This document shows positions 27,757-37,789 of a stretch of 64,000 bases of DNA, in pieces. Source of the stretch: Methylosinus sp. H3A (GTDB lineage Bacteria; Pseudomonadota; Alphaproteobacteria; Rhizobiales; Beijerinckiaceae); contig NZ_JADNQW010000005.1 in NCBI RefSeq assembly GCF_015709455.1, positions 3,864,001-3,928,000 of the forward strand, given 5' to 3'. The notes under the pieces are model-generated. The model did not search any database and was not told where the DNA came from. It worked only from the letters and a program-made list of their open reading frames with translations. The first letter of the stretch is position 1. The number at the start of each line of letters is the position of its first letter. The translations under genes and the position numbers were made by a program.

Positions 27757-28830
27757 ATGAGCGAATTCATCACCAGGCGGAGCGTGCTCGCGGGAGCCGG
27801 CGCCGGCGCGGCGCTGACCACTCTGCCGATCAGCATGGTCACACTGGCCTTCGGCGGGACGCGCGAGGATTTCACCTTCACCTATATTTCCGACGCGCAT
27901 ATCCAGCAGATCAAGGGCGCGAGCTTCGTGCGCAATTGGGATCAGGGGCTGAAACGCGCCGTCGCCGAAGCCAATCTGGTGAAGCCGGAATCCGATTTCG
28001 TCATCTTCGGCGGCGATCTCGCCCAGCTCGGCAAGCGCGAGGAGCTGGACCACGGCGCCGAAATGCTCTCCAAGCTCAAAGGCAAGCTGCACGTGGTCAT
28101 GGGCGAGCACGATTATTATCTCGATCTCGGCGATTATTGGAGCAAACTCTACGGCCCACATTACTACAGCTTCGACCATAAGGGCGTGCATTTCGTCGTG
28201 CTGAACTCGATTTTGACCAGCGAGCAATGGACCTTCCATCGCTGGCCGACGGCCGAGCAGCGCATGCTGGAGATGGCGGGGCTCGACAATCCCAATGGCT
28301 CGCCCTTCATGGTCGGCGACAAGCAGCGAAAATGGCTCGCCAATGATCTCGCCAAGCTGGACAAGAAGACGCCGCTCGTCGTCTTCTCCCATTCGCCGCT
28401 GCAGAAGATCTACAAGGGCTGGAACTTCTGGACCGACGACGCCGACGAGGTTCAGGCGCTGCTTCAACCCTTCGACAGCGTGAACGTCATCTACGGCCAT
28501 GTGCATCAGATTCAGTACAATCAGATCGGCAACATCAGCTTCAATTCGGTGATGGCGACGGCCTGGCCCTGGCCCTATCCGCAGAGCTATGCGCAGGCCG
28601 AGAGCCATCTGCCCGTGCTCACCATTCCGATGAACCGCGCCGATCCGTTTTTCGAGCGCGACGCCACCGGTTGGCAATTGATCGACATAGGCTCTGGCCG
28701 CGTCACCGCGCGCTATCAGCTCTGGGACAATGACCAGCGCACAGTCGCCTTCGACCACAAGGCCGGGCGTCCGGTCGATGTCGCCTATCAGGAGCCGACG
28801 CAGCGTCGTCTGCCGCAAACCCATTATTGA
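27757..28830 (+). CDS. Exported calcineurin-like metallophosphoesterase
   Basis: This 357-residue protein begins with a twin-arginine leader (FITRRSVLAGAGAGAALTTLP), so it is probably folded before export. Metallophosphoesterase motifs follow in order: YISDAHIQ, FVIFGGDLAQLG, VVMGEHDYY, LVVFSHSPLQ and VIYGHVHQIQYNQ, together supplying the Asp/His/Asn ligands of a di-metal site. The GEHD motif replaces the usual GNHD. It begins 40 bases after the MauG-like gene with an AAGGAGCC site, and ends 12 bases before the cytochrome gene, so all four belong to one transcript. The substrate is unknown. Confidence 0.85.
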   Translation: MSEFITRRSVLAGAGAGAALTTLPISMVTLAFGGTREDFTFTYISDAHIQQIKGASFVRNWDQGLKRAVAEANLVKPESDFVIFGGDLAQLGKREELDHGAEMLSKLKGKLHVVMGEHDYYLDLGDYWSKLYGPHYYSFDHKGVHFVVLNSILTSEQWTFHRWPTAEQRMLEMAGLDNPNGSPFMVGDKQRKWLANDLAKLDKKTPLVVFSHSPLQKIYKGWNFWTDDADEVQALLQPFDSVNVIYGHVHQIQYNQIGNISFNSVMATAWPWPYPQSYAQAESHLPVLTIPMNRADPFFERDATGWQLIDIGSGRVTARYQLWDNDQRTVAFDHKAGRPVDVAYQEPTQRRLPQTHY

Positions 28831-28842
28831 TCGGAGTTCGCC

Positions 28843-29244
28843 ATGCTTCGCTCGACTTTGCTTCTCGCTTTCGGTCTCGCCGCCTTCGGCGCGACGGCGG
28901 CGCGCGCCGATGAATTCACCAAGGCCGACGTCGAGCGCTATCAGAAGGAATTCGAGCTCGTGGCCGCGAAAGGTCGCGAATTATGGACGAGCGGCGCGGT
29001 CGGGACCAATGGCGTCGCCTGCGCGCAATGCCACCCCAACGCCGCCAACACGCACCCCGAGACCTATCCGAAGTTCCAGAAGCAGCTCGGCAAGGTGGCG
29101 CAGCTCTTCGAGATGGTGAACTGGTGCATTCGCAATCCGCTGCAGGGCGCAAATCTCGCGCCCGACGATCCGCGCATGACGGCGCTCGTCTCCTACATTA
29201 CATTCGAGCGGCGCGGCGTGAAGCTCGCGCCGGGCCAGCATTGA
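28843..29244 (+). CDS. SoxA-like mono-haem cytochrome c
   Basis: This 133-residue periplasmic cytochrome has a signal peptide (residues 1-22, ending ARADE) and one haem motif CAQCH (60-64). The following HPNAANTHPETYPKFQ and NWCIRNPLQG, with an additional Cys at 95, resemble the haem domain of SoxA and related thiosulphate-oxidising cytochromes, but no sox genes are nearby. D109-R-M111 supplies a possible axial Met. It may pass electrons to or from the MauG-like enzyme upstream; that link is inferred from gene order. Confidence 0.8.
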   Translation: MLRSTLLLAFGLAAFGATAARADEFTKADVERYQKEFELVAAKGRELWTSGAVGTNGVACAQCHPNAANTHPETYPKFQKQLGKVAQLFEMVNWCIRNPLQGANLAPDDPRMTALVSYITFERRGVKLAPGQH

Positions 29245-29270
29245 GCACGCCAAAATCGAGGACACGCGCT

Positions 29271-29528
29271 ATGCGAAAAACCTTTGCTCTCGCCCTGCCC
29301 GCCCTGCTGATCGCCGGCTCCGCTTTGGCCGCCGCGGGCGACCAGCCTCGCGACGCGCAGAACCTCACGGGCGCCTCCGCCCCGGCTCAGGCGGCGGCGG
29401 CTCTCTCCCCTTGCGCCGGCTGCGCGGGTCACGATTGCGCCAATTGTCCGATGGCTCTGGCCGCCGCCGCGCAGGCGGCGACCGGAACGGCGCAACCGCC
29501 GGCCCCGATCCGCTGCAGCGTCGACTGA
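29271..29528 (+). CDS. Small Cys-rich secreted protein
   Basis: This 85-residue protein has a signal peptide (residues 1-20, ending SALAA), an Ala/Gln-rich spacer, then a C-x2-C-x4-C-x2-C motif (C48, C51, C56, C59) with H54, D55 and M61 close by, and a last Cys at 82 in the C-terminal RCSVD. It is the last gene of the MauG-like operon, 26 bases after the cytochrome, with a GAGGA site. The motif could bind a metal, form disulfides, or be a target of side-chain oxidation. I do not recognise a family. Confidence 0.75.
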   Translation: MRKTFALALPALLIAGSALAAAGDQPRDAQNLTGASAPAQAAAALSPCAGCAGHDCANCPMALAAAAQAATGTAQPPAPIRCSVD

Positions 29529-29533
29529 GGCGG

Positions 29534-29809
29534 CTATTCGGACGGCGCCGCCGCCAATGCCGCTACGCCAACGAGGGGAATGCCGAAAAAGCTCTCCTCA
29601 TCCGAGCCGGCGGCCTTGTGCAGCTCGAAAGCGTCCGTCCAAACGGCCCTTTCTGTGTCATCGGCCGGGCGGTAGGTGCATTTGGCGTCGGAATTGCCCG
29701 CTTGGAGCCACTTCCTGCTGTTGCGCACGAAGCGATCGAGCGCTTTTTGATCGGTCGGGCGAATGACGCATCTGGGGACGCCATCGACCAGGACGACTTG
29801 CGGCAGCAT
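29534..29809 (-). CDS. Small hypothetical protein, 91 residues
   Basis: Begins MLPQVVLVDGVPRCVIRPTD and contains ALDRFVRNSRKWLQAG, two Cys and an acidic C-terminal half ending in a short hydrophobic stretch. A GGAG site lies about eight bases before the ATG at 29809. No domain is recognised. It converges with the Cys-rich gene with only five bases between the stops. The coding assignment rests on the start site and the fit to neighbouring stops. Confidence 0.5.
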   Translation of the reverse strand: MLPQVVLVDGVPRCVIRPTDQKALDRFVRNSRKWLQAGNSDAKCTYRPADDTERAVWTDAFELHKAAGSDEESFFGIPLVGVAALAAAPSE

Positions 29810-29933
29810 GTCCGATCTCCGACAAAGAGCCAGATCCCCATGAAAGGACCAAGACCCGTCTGATTGCTTGTCTCAGAATTAGATAGCAATCGACATGCCA
29901 CGCCCCGGCCGGCTCAGCCCAGACCCGTTCGGC

Positions 29934-30317
29934 TCAACCGATGTAATCCTGCACGACATCGCCCAGAATGCGGTTCACATCGTCGATGGTGGAGAGGTCG
30001 TAGCGGCTGGTTTTCTCGCCCGTCGCCTCGTCGTCGCGCTCGAACTTCGGATGGCCGAAACGGATCGTCGTTCCCTCGATCTCGAAGGGAATCGGCAGCG
30101 GCTCCTTCAGCGGACGCGAAACGAAGAGCAGGCCCATCGCCTTCTGCTCGACGGCGCTGGCCTTCAGCGCCAGCTCGACGCCGAACTTCGGGCCTATATC
30201 CTTTTTGATCGAATCGTCGAGAAAAGCGATCCAGCGGAAAAAGCTGTCGAAATTGCGCCGCGCGGCGGCGAGCACCTGTTCCTCCGCCTTGGCGAGGCTC
30301 GCGCTCGGATCGGTCAT
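29934..30317 (-). CDS. Conserved hypothetical protein, 127 residues
   Basis: Begins MTDPSASLAKAEEQVLAAARRNFDSFFRW and has a mixed charged/hydrophobic pattern with IPFEIEGTTIRFGHPKFERDD and STIDDVNRILGDVVQDYIG. No signal peptide, membrane segment or catalytic motif is visible. It lies downstream of panE on the same strand, separated by about 65 bases. I do not recognise the family. Confidence 0.6.
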   Translation of the reverse strand: MTDPSASLAKAEEQVLAAARRNFDSFFRWIAFLDDSIKKDIGPKFGVELALKASAVEQKAMGLLFVSRPLKEPLPIPFEIEGTTIRFGHPKFERDDEATGEKTSRYDLSTIDDVNRILGDVVQDYIG

Positions 30318-30383
30318 CTGTCTTGTCCCCGGTCTGCGGCGCCTTTCGCCGAAGAGGCCGAGAATTACGCGAATTTCGTGCCG

Positions 30384-31307
30384 TCAGCCCGAGCAGGACC
30401 GGCTCACCTCATAAGCCCTCACATGCGTCGTGGCGATCTCCAGCACCGGCGTCTCGACGCCAGCGCATCGGGCGCGCGCCAGCATGTCGCCCAAAATATG
30501 CGCGCCCTCGGTTGGGCCGCGGCGCTCGATATCGCGCAGCATAGAGGCTTTGAGCGACGAGCCGCGCACGAATAGGATTGACAGGAGTTCCGGGAATTCG
30601 GGAGAGGGCGTCCAGCCCTGTGCGCGGGCGACGCTCTCGCATTCCGCGAGCAGAAGCCGGATGAGACGCTGTCCCGAAGGAGTCGCCAGAATGTCTCCGA
30701 CACTCGCGCGCATCAGCGAGGTGATCCCCGCGAGCGTCGCGAGCAGCACGAATTTATCCCACATCTGCTTCTCGACGTCGCCGACGAGGTTCGCCGTGAC
30801 TGGAGTCCGCGCGTAAACGGCCGCCAGTTCCGCGAGCCGTTCATCCGCCCCGCCATCGCGCGCGCCGAAAATCAGACGGTTACGCTCGCCGAAATGCCGT
30901 ACGACGCCGTTTTCCACGAGCGTCGCGCTGATCTGCGCTACGCCGCCGAAAACGATCGCCTGGGGAAAGCGCGTCGCGATCCGGTCAAGATGAGCGAAAC
31001 CGTTGAGGAATGGCAAAACGCCGGTCCCCGGCCCCACCGCTCCCGCAATCGTCTCCATCGCCTCGTCGAGGTCGTAGGCCTTGCAAGTCAGGATCACGAG
31101 ATCGAAAGGCGCGAGCGCCTTCGGATCGCAGACCGCTTTCGCCGCGAGCCGCGCGCCGCCGAGGACGCTCTCGATCGTGAGCCCGTGATCGGCGAGGAGC
31201 CGCGCCCGCGCTTCCCGCACGAAAAAAGTCACATCCGCGCCCGCCTCGACGAGCCTTCCGCCGTAATAGCCGCCGACGGCCCCCGCGCCGAGGACGAGGA
31301 TGCGCAT
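30384..31307 (-). CDS. panE: Ketopantoate reductase-like (ApbA/PanE) oxidoreductase
   Basis: This 307-residue NADPH-dependent enzyme has the Rossmann start MRILVLGAGAVGGYYGGRL, VILTCKAYDLDEAM with the catalytic Lys, LPFLNGFAHLDRI, FGGVAQISATLVENG, and the second Lys in EKQMWDKFVLLATLAGITSLMR. PanE reduces 2-dehydropantoate in coenzyme A synthesis, but many genomes have several homologues, so the substrate is not certain. The ATG at 31307 starts directly below the guaB stop, so the two probably share a transcript. Confidence 0.82.
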   Translation of the reverse strand: MRILVLGAGAVGGYYGGRLVEAGADVTFFVREARARLLADHGLTIESVLGGARLAAKAVCDPKALAPFDLVILTCKAYDLDEAMETIAGAVGPGTGVLPFLNGFAHLDRIATRFPQAIVFGGVAQISATLVENGVVRHFGERNRLIFGARDGGADERLAELAAVYARTPVTANLVGDVEKQMWDKFVLLATLAGITSLMRASVGDILATPSGQRLIRLLLAECESVARAQGWTPSPEFPELLSILFVRGSSLKASMLRDIERRGPTEGAHILGDMLARARCAGVETPVLEIATTHVRAYEVSRSCSG

Positions 31308-31308
31308 G

Positions 31309-32931
<1,623 letters not shown>

Positions 32932-32996
32932 TCAATCGGTGGAAAACTCGATCGAAGCCGCGACGCGGCCTCCCTCTCCCGCGCAAGCGGTCGCGA

Positions 32997-34823
32997 TCAG
33001 GCCTCCTCCAGCGCGGCCGCCTCCGCGCTCGTGTCGAATTGGAGACGCGCGAGCCGGGCATAGAGGCCGCCTTCGGCGACGAGGCTCGCATGGGAGCCCT
33101 CCTCGACGATGCGCCCGCCGCTCATCACCAGAATGCGGGAGGCTTCGAGCACGGTGGCGAGGCGATGGGCGATGACCAGCGTGGTGCGGCCGCGCATCAC
33201 ATCATGCAGCGCCTCCTTCACCAAGGCCTCGTTTTCGGCGTCCAGCGCCGATGTCGCCTCGTCGAGTAGCAGGATCGGCGCATCGGCGAGAATGGCGCGC
33301 GCGATCGCGAGGCGCTGGCGCTGGCCGCCCGAGAGCGTGACTCCCCGCTCGCCGATCTCCGTGTCATAGCCTCGCGGCAGAGCGGCGATGAATTGCGCCG
33401 CTTGCGCGCGCTCGGCCGCCTCGACGATCGCGCCTCTCGAGACGCCCTCGCGGCCATAGGCGATATTCTCCGCGACCGTCATGCCGAAAACGACCGGATC
33501 CTGCGGCGCCAGCGCGATCGCTCCGCGCAGCTCGACCGGGTCGAGCGCGCGCAAATCGACGCCGTCGATGGTGATCGCGCCCGCCGACACGTCATAGAAT
33601 CGCTCGAGCAACTGGAACACCGTCGACTTGCCGGCGCCGGACGGGCCGACAATGGCGACGCGCTCGCCCGGCGCGACGGAAAAGCTCAGTCCCTCGACGG
33701 CGGCGGACCCCGAGCTCCCGGGATAAGAGAAGCTGACCTCGTCGAAGACGACGCGGCCGCTCACCGGCTTCGGCAGATGCAGCGGAACGGCCGGCGGCGC
33801 GACGGCTGGACTGACGGCCAGAATCTCGCCGATTCGGCCAGCGGCCCCAGCGGCCGCGGAGACCTCGCTCCAGACCTGCGACAATTCTCCGAGCGAGCTC
33901 GCCGCCAGCACGGCGTAGAGCACGAATTGCGAGAGAACGCCCGTGGTGATGCGCCCCGCCAGCACGTCCTGCGCGCCGAACCACAACATGGCGACGACGC
34001 TGCCGAAGGCGAGAAAGATCGTGACCGAGGTGACCAAGGCGCGCGTCTGCGTCGCGTCGCGCGCAGCCGCATAGGCGTCTTCCGCGGCCGCGCCGAATCG
34101 CTCGGCCGCGACATGCTGCGCATTGCAGGCCTGCATGGTGCGCACCGCCGCGAGATTTTCCGTGGCGTAGGCACTCGCCGAGGCCAGCTGATCCTGCGCA
34201 TGGCGCGACCGCCGCCGCATCACGCGCGCCGAGGCGATGAGCGGCAGAACGATGAAGGGAATCGCCGTCAGCGCCACGCCGGTGAGCTTGGGGCTGGTCA
34301 GAATCATCATCACGATCGCGCCGGCGAACATGAAGAGATTGCGTAGAGCGATCGACACAGAGGAGCCGAACACGGATTTCAGTTGCGTCGTATCGGCGGT
34401 CAGTCGCGAGGTCAGCTCGCCCGTTTTCGCGCTGTCGTAGAAGGACGCGTCGAGCAAAGTGAGATGACGGAAAAAATCGCCGCGCAGATCGGCGACGATT
34501 CGCTCGCCCAATGTCATCACGAGATAATATCGCGTCCCCGAGGCGAGCGCGAGAATCGCGACGACGCCGACCATCGCGCCGAAATAGACGTTCACGGCCA
34601 AAGGGTCGTCGGCGGAAAATCCGTGATCGATCATGCCGCGCACGGCGAGCGGCAAGGTGAGCGTCGAGATCGCCGCCACGCCCAGAGCGACGAGCGCGAG
34701 CGTAATTCGGACCTTGTAACGCCAAGCGTAGGGAAGAAGCGGCTCCAGCGCGTCGAAGGCGCGACGCCAGGAGCGAGCTTCGGGAGAGGAGCGAGGTTCG
34801 GGAGAGACGGTTTCGGCTGTCAT
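32997..34823 (-). CDS. ABC exporter, fused membrane and ATPase domains (MsbA/LmrA type)
   Basis: This 608-residue half-transporter has six transmembrane helices in residues about 40-330 and an ATPase domain from about 360. Walker A is [13 protein letters not shown], the signature is [17 protein letters not shown], Walker B is [14 protein letters not shown], and the switch His is IAHRLATV. It would work as a homodimer. Exporters of this class move lipids, drugs or peptides; nothing nearby indicates the substrate. It sits upstream of guaB on the same strand but is separated by about 200 bases, and it is divergent from the small gene at 35119. Confidence 0.92.
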   Translation of the reverse strand: MTAETVSPEPRSSPEARSWRRAFDALEPLLPYAWRYKVRITLALVALGVAAISTLTLPLAVRGMIDHGFSADDPLAVNVYFGAMVGVVAILALASGTRYYLVMTLGERIVADLRGDFFRHLTLLDASFYDSAKTGELTSRLTADTTQLKSVFGSSVSIALRNLFMFAGAIVMMILTSPKLTGVALTAIPFIVLPLIASARVMRRRSRHAQDQLASASAYATENLAAVRTMQACNAQHVAAERFGAAAEDAYAAARDATQTRALVTSVTIFLAFGSVVAMLWFGAQDVLAGRITTGVLSQFVLYAVLAASSLGELSQVWSEVSAAAGAAGRIGEILAVSPAVAPPAVPLHLPKPVSGRVVFDEVSFSYPGSSGSAAVEGLSFSVAPGERVAIVGPSGAGKSTVFQLLERFYDVSAGAITIDGVDLRALDPVELRGAIALAPQDPVVFGMTVAENIAYGREGVSRGAIVEAAERAQAAQFIAALPRGYDTEIGERGVTLSGGQRQRLAIARAILADAPILLLDEATSALDAENEALVKEALHDVMRGRTTLVIAHRLATVLEASRILVMSGGRIVEEGSHASLVAEGGLYARLARLQFDTSAEAAALEEA

Positions 34824-35118
34824 ACGAGCCGATATAGGCGCGCTAGCGGGGTCATTCCAAGCCGGATCGCGCCGAGCCACCGATTTCGCGACGTCGCAGG
34901 CCTCAAGGGGCTCCACGCCAAGCAGTTGAATCGGTTCGACATAGGAAAAAGCGCCGTAAATTCTCGAAAATCCGATCTCGAAGCGATCTGGACAGTCGAC
35001 AAGGTTATGTTAGGCTCGTCATCGTCGAAAAGACAGCCCCGCAGAGAGGGGCAGGAGCGCACCCGTCACCACGCGAACGATAAGGCGGGACGTTCTGGAA
35101 ACCAAAGGAGTGACACCA

Positions 35119-35289
35119 ATGGCTGAACGCGAATTCGAAATCACCACCAATGTCTATATCTTCGCTGGCGTCGGCGCCCTGCTTCTCGGCGGCCTCGGCG
35201 CGGCAGGTCTCGGCGGCGTCGCGAATACGCTTTCCGCGGCCGTTGTCGGCGCCCTTGCCGGCGGCATTCTCGGCTTCTACTTCAAATAA
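35119..35289 (+). CDS. 56-residue Gly/Ala-rich membrane protein
   Basis: Begins MAEREFEITTNVYIFAGVGA and is almost entirely a Gly/Ala/Leu-rich hydrophobic hairpin or two short helices, ending ILGFYFK. AAAGGAG lies eight bases before the ATG and a terminator follows 80 bases after the stop, so this short gene is an independent transcript. It may be a small membrane protein; the family is unknown to me. Confidence 0.65.
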   Translation: MAEREFEITTNVYIFAGVGALLLGGLGAAGLGGVANTLSAAVVGALAGGILGFYFK

Positions 35290-35371
35290 GTCACAAGCCG
35301 TTCGATTCTCTCCCTTTGGACGCGACACCCGGGGGTCCGGTCCGCAGATTCTCTGACGACTCGTCCGAATT

Positions 35372-35410
35372 GTAACGCTGGCGACCGCCCGTCGCCGGCG
35401 TTACTTTTTT
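35372..35410 (+). terminator. Rho-independent terminator of the 56-residue gene
   Basis: A 13-base-pair stem with one G-U pair (GTAACGCTGGCGA / TCGCCGGCGTTAC, loop CCGCCCG) followed by six T residues. Confidence 0.9.
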
Positions 35411-35509
35411 GTCGGCCCCGTCTACGTCAGACGCCAGAAGCTCGATCTGCGCGCAGGTAATCACAGGGCGCCGCCTGCGGTAAATGCGCCAGATTGTCGC
35501 GCCCCCTCC

Positions 35510-36229
35510 TCAGTCGTCGAAGTCGACATTCTTGAGCCGGCCGAACACGCGGTCGGCGTCGAAATGATCCTCCTCCTCGACCGGCGGCGCGGGCGGACGT
35601 TTGCCGAAAACATCTTCCGTCGTCGTCGGCTCGTGATGGGGAGCGGTCGTGATCTCGGCCGGCTGCAGCGTCTGGCCCTGCTCCTCGTCGAGAGAGGCGG
35701 GACGATCCTTGGCCGCGCGATTGACCTCGAAATCGAGATCGATCTGCGAGCACAGCCCGAGCGTCACCGGGTCCATGGGCGCGAGCGCGGCGGAATTCCA
35801 ATGGGTGCGCTCGCGCACCGCCTTCAGCGTGCTCTTCGTCGTGCCGACGAGGCGCATGACCTGCGCATCCTTGAGCTCGGGATGGTTGCGCACCAGCCAC
35901 AGAATGGCGTTGGGACGGTCCTGACGCCGCGACAAAGGCGTATAGCGGGGCCCGCGCGCACGCTTGATCTCCGGGACTTTGACTTTGGAGACCAAGAGCG
36001 ACAGCCGATAGGCCGGGTCTCGCTCGCCGCGGGCGATCTCCTCGCGGGTGAGCTGGCCGGAGGTGATCGGATCGAGCCCGCGAATGCCGGCGGCCACCTC
36101 GCCGTCGGCGATGCCCTTCACCTCGAGAGGGTGCAGCTTGCAGAAATCGGCGATCTGGTCGAAGGCGAGCGACGTGTTCTCGACGAGCCAGACGGCGGTC
36201 GCCTTGGGCATGAGCGGAGCGTTGCTCAT
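35510..36229 (-). CDS. trcR: DUF1013 cell-cycle regulator TrcR
   Basis: This 239-residue protein matches the alphaproteobacterial DUF1013 family, named TrcR after a Caulobacter cell-cycle transcription factor. Conserved stretches: LMPKATAVWLVENTSLAFDQIADFC, EVKGIADGEVAAGIRGLDP, QLTREEIARGERDPAYRL, and RPNAILWLVRNHPELKDAQVMRLVGTTKSTL, which looks like a helix-turn-helix. The acidic C-terminus is typical. AAGGAG lies before the ATG at 36229. The regulator is cytoplasmic and binds RNA polymerase promoters; targets here are unknown. Confidence 0.88.
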   Translation of the reverse strand: MSNAPLMPKATAVWLVENTSLAFDQIADFCKLHPLEVKGIADGEVAAGIRGLDPITSGQLTREEIARGERDPAYRLSLLVSKVKVPEIKRARGPRYTPLSRRQDRPNAILWLVRNHPELKDAQVMRLVGTTKSTLKAVRERTHWNSAALAPMDPVTLGLCSQIDLDFEVNRAAKDRPASLDEEQGQTLQPAEITTAPHHEPTTTEDVFGKRPPAPPVEEEDHFDADRVFGRLKNVDFDD

Positions 36230-36401
36230 CGATCGATTCTCCTTCAGAGGGCCGTGCGCGCCAGAGGTCCGCGCGCGAGATAAGCCGCGCCCGCGCCGCG
36301 GGGCCGAAGCCGCGATATTTACGGATAACCATGCGGGGAATGTTCTCCATATAGACCGGCCGCCAGCGAAGCGCAATCGCCGATCGGCCCGCTCTGAGCG
36401 C

Positions 36402-37484
36402 TCAAGCCCCTTCCCGCGCATGGGCGGGCCGCAGCCCTCTGACATAATCGGGCAAAGCCGCGCCGACCGCCGCGCCGAGCCGCGGTCCGTGGCGATGAAA
36501 CAACAGGCCGGCGGCGATCACCGCGACGCCGATGCCCGACAAAGCGAAGGGAAAGAGAATCGAATCCTTGAACACCTCCGACGCCAGATGGCCGAGATAG
36601 AGCGAGACCCCGATAGCGCCGAACATGGCGTAGGCGCGGCGCATGAACACCAGCGACAGCAGCAGAAGGCAAAGATTGATCGCGCAATAGAGCGCCTTGC
36701 CGATCTCGTCGCCGCTGTGCTGCGCCGTCAGCCCGCCCCAAAAAGCCAGGAGCCCGGAAAGATGCAGCCAGAAGGCGAAGTCCCCTCCCCGCCAGCGCTT
36801 CAGATCGACGAGCCAGGCGGCGGCGATGACGAGCGCGCCGAAGGCGAGGCTCACATTGGCGCGCTGCTGATAGGTGAAATGCTCCTGGTCCAAGAGCCAG
36901 GGCGTCAGATCCATGGACATGAACCACAAAGCGAAGGCGATAATCATCGTGAGGAAAGGAAAGGGAAAAAAGACGAGGGCGAGGAGCGCCGCGGCGATGG
37001 TCCCGAGTTCTATGGGCAGCCAGCTCGACCGCACCCACACATAAAAATCATGATAGGGCGTAGCTTCGGTCGGATCATGGCCGCCGAGAAGCTGGAGCGC
37101 GAAGACGAAGAGAGGCGCCATGGAGACCGCGCAGGTCACCAGCAGCCCGGCGGGCGTGCGCAGGCCGCGACGCCGCCAGAGCCAGGCGCCCACCCCGGCA
37201 AAGCCCACGCCATAGGCGAGCGAGGTGAGCATGAGCGCGCGCGGGCCCCAGAGGCCGAAGGCGGTCGTGCTGAACAGGCTCATCGCGCCCATCACGATCA
37301 GCGCGCCCATATACCAGAGCACATTGACGATATCGAAGCGCGGCGCGCCCTCCGACGTCGATCCCTGCTCGGCCGCTCCCCGCTCGTCGAGGAATCGCGA
37401 CAGGCGCTCATGGGCGGCGGCGTCTATGATCCCGGCCTCGCGCGCCGCGCAAAGATCGTCGGTGGTGAATTTCGATCGGGTCAT
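36402..37484 (-). CDS. DUF2157 polytopic membrane protein
   Basis: This 360-residue protein has a soluble N-terminus (FTTDDLCAAREAGIIDAAAHERLSRFL) and about ten transmembrane helices, a pattern of the DUF2157 family. Internal motifs such as VLWYMGALIVMGAMSLFSTTAFGLWGP and DLTPWLLDQEHF are typical. No enzymatic residues are visible. It is divergent from topA. The function is unknown. Confidence 0.75.
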   Translation of the reverse strand: MTRSKFTTDDLCAAREAGIIDAAAHERLSRFLDERGAAEQGSTSEGAPRFDIVNVLWYMGALIVMGAMSLFSTTAFGLWGPRALMLTSLAYGVGFAGVGAWLWRRRGLRTPAGLLVTCAVSMAPLFVFALQLLGGHDPTEATPYHDFYVWVRSSWLPIELGTIAAALLALVFFPFPFLTMIIAFALWFMSMDLTPWLLDQEHFTYQQRANVSLAFGALVIAAAWLVDLKRWRGGDFAFWLHLSGLLAFWGGLTAQHSGDEIGKALYCAINLCLLLLSLVFMRRAYAMFGAIGVSLYLGHLASEVFKDSILFPFALSGIGVAVIAAGLLFHRHGPRLGAAVGAALPDYVRGLRPAHAREGA

Positions 37485-37789
37485 GGCGAATTCTTCCCGT
37501 CTTAGAAAAGCATTCGGGAGCGGGCGCGGCCTCGGCTGCGCTTTCTCGCGCGGACTATAGCCGTCCCGCCCCGAATTCGTCCCTGCATAGAGCGCGGATG
37601 GGGACGAAAATGTGTGCCGCCGCAACCGGCGATCGACGTCCGATCCGCCCGCAGCCGCGGGAGGGCCGTCTCACCCCCTATTTGACAGGACGCCCCCCTT
37701 TTGCCCATGTTCGCGCCCCAACCGCGGGCCGGGCCCCCGGCAACGCCCCAGGCGGGCCGCCCGCGACCGGATTTCTGAAGGACTGCTCG
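37485..37789. other. Divergent region between the DUF2157 gene and topA
   Basis: This 305-base gap has a perfect TTGACA at 37682-37687 that may drive topA. Reading frames that extend topA upstream are Pro/Arg/Gly-rich and not conserved-looking. No other feature is seen. Confidence 0.5.
37682..37711 (+). promoter_or_regulatory. Possible topA promoter
   Basis: TTGACA at 37682-37687, an 18-base spacer, and CATGTT at 37706-37711, a poor -10 box. The position, about 80 bases before the topA ATG, is suitable; the -10 match is weak. Confidence 0.35.

Noticed and set aside
26562..29528. Methanobactin biosynthesis or MopE/CorA-type copper surface system
   Set aside because: The di-haem gene resembles MbnH, but no MbnP-type partner, mbnB/mbnC or leader peptide, and no CorA-type protein is present in the window.
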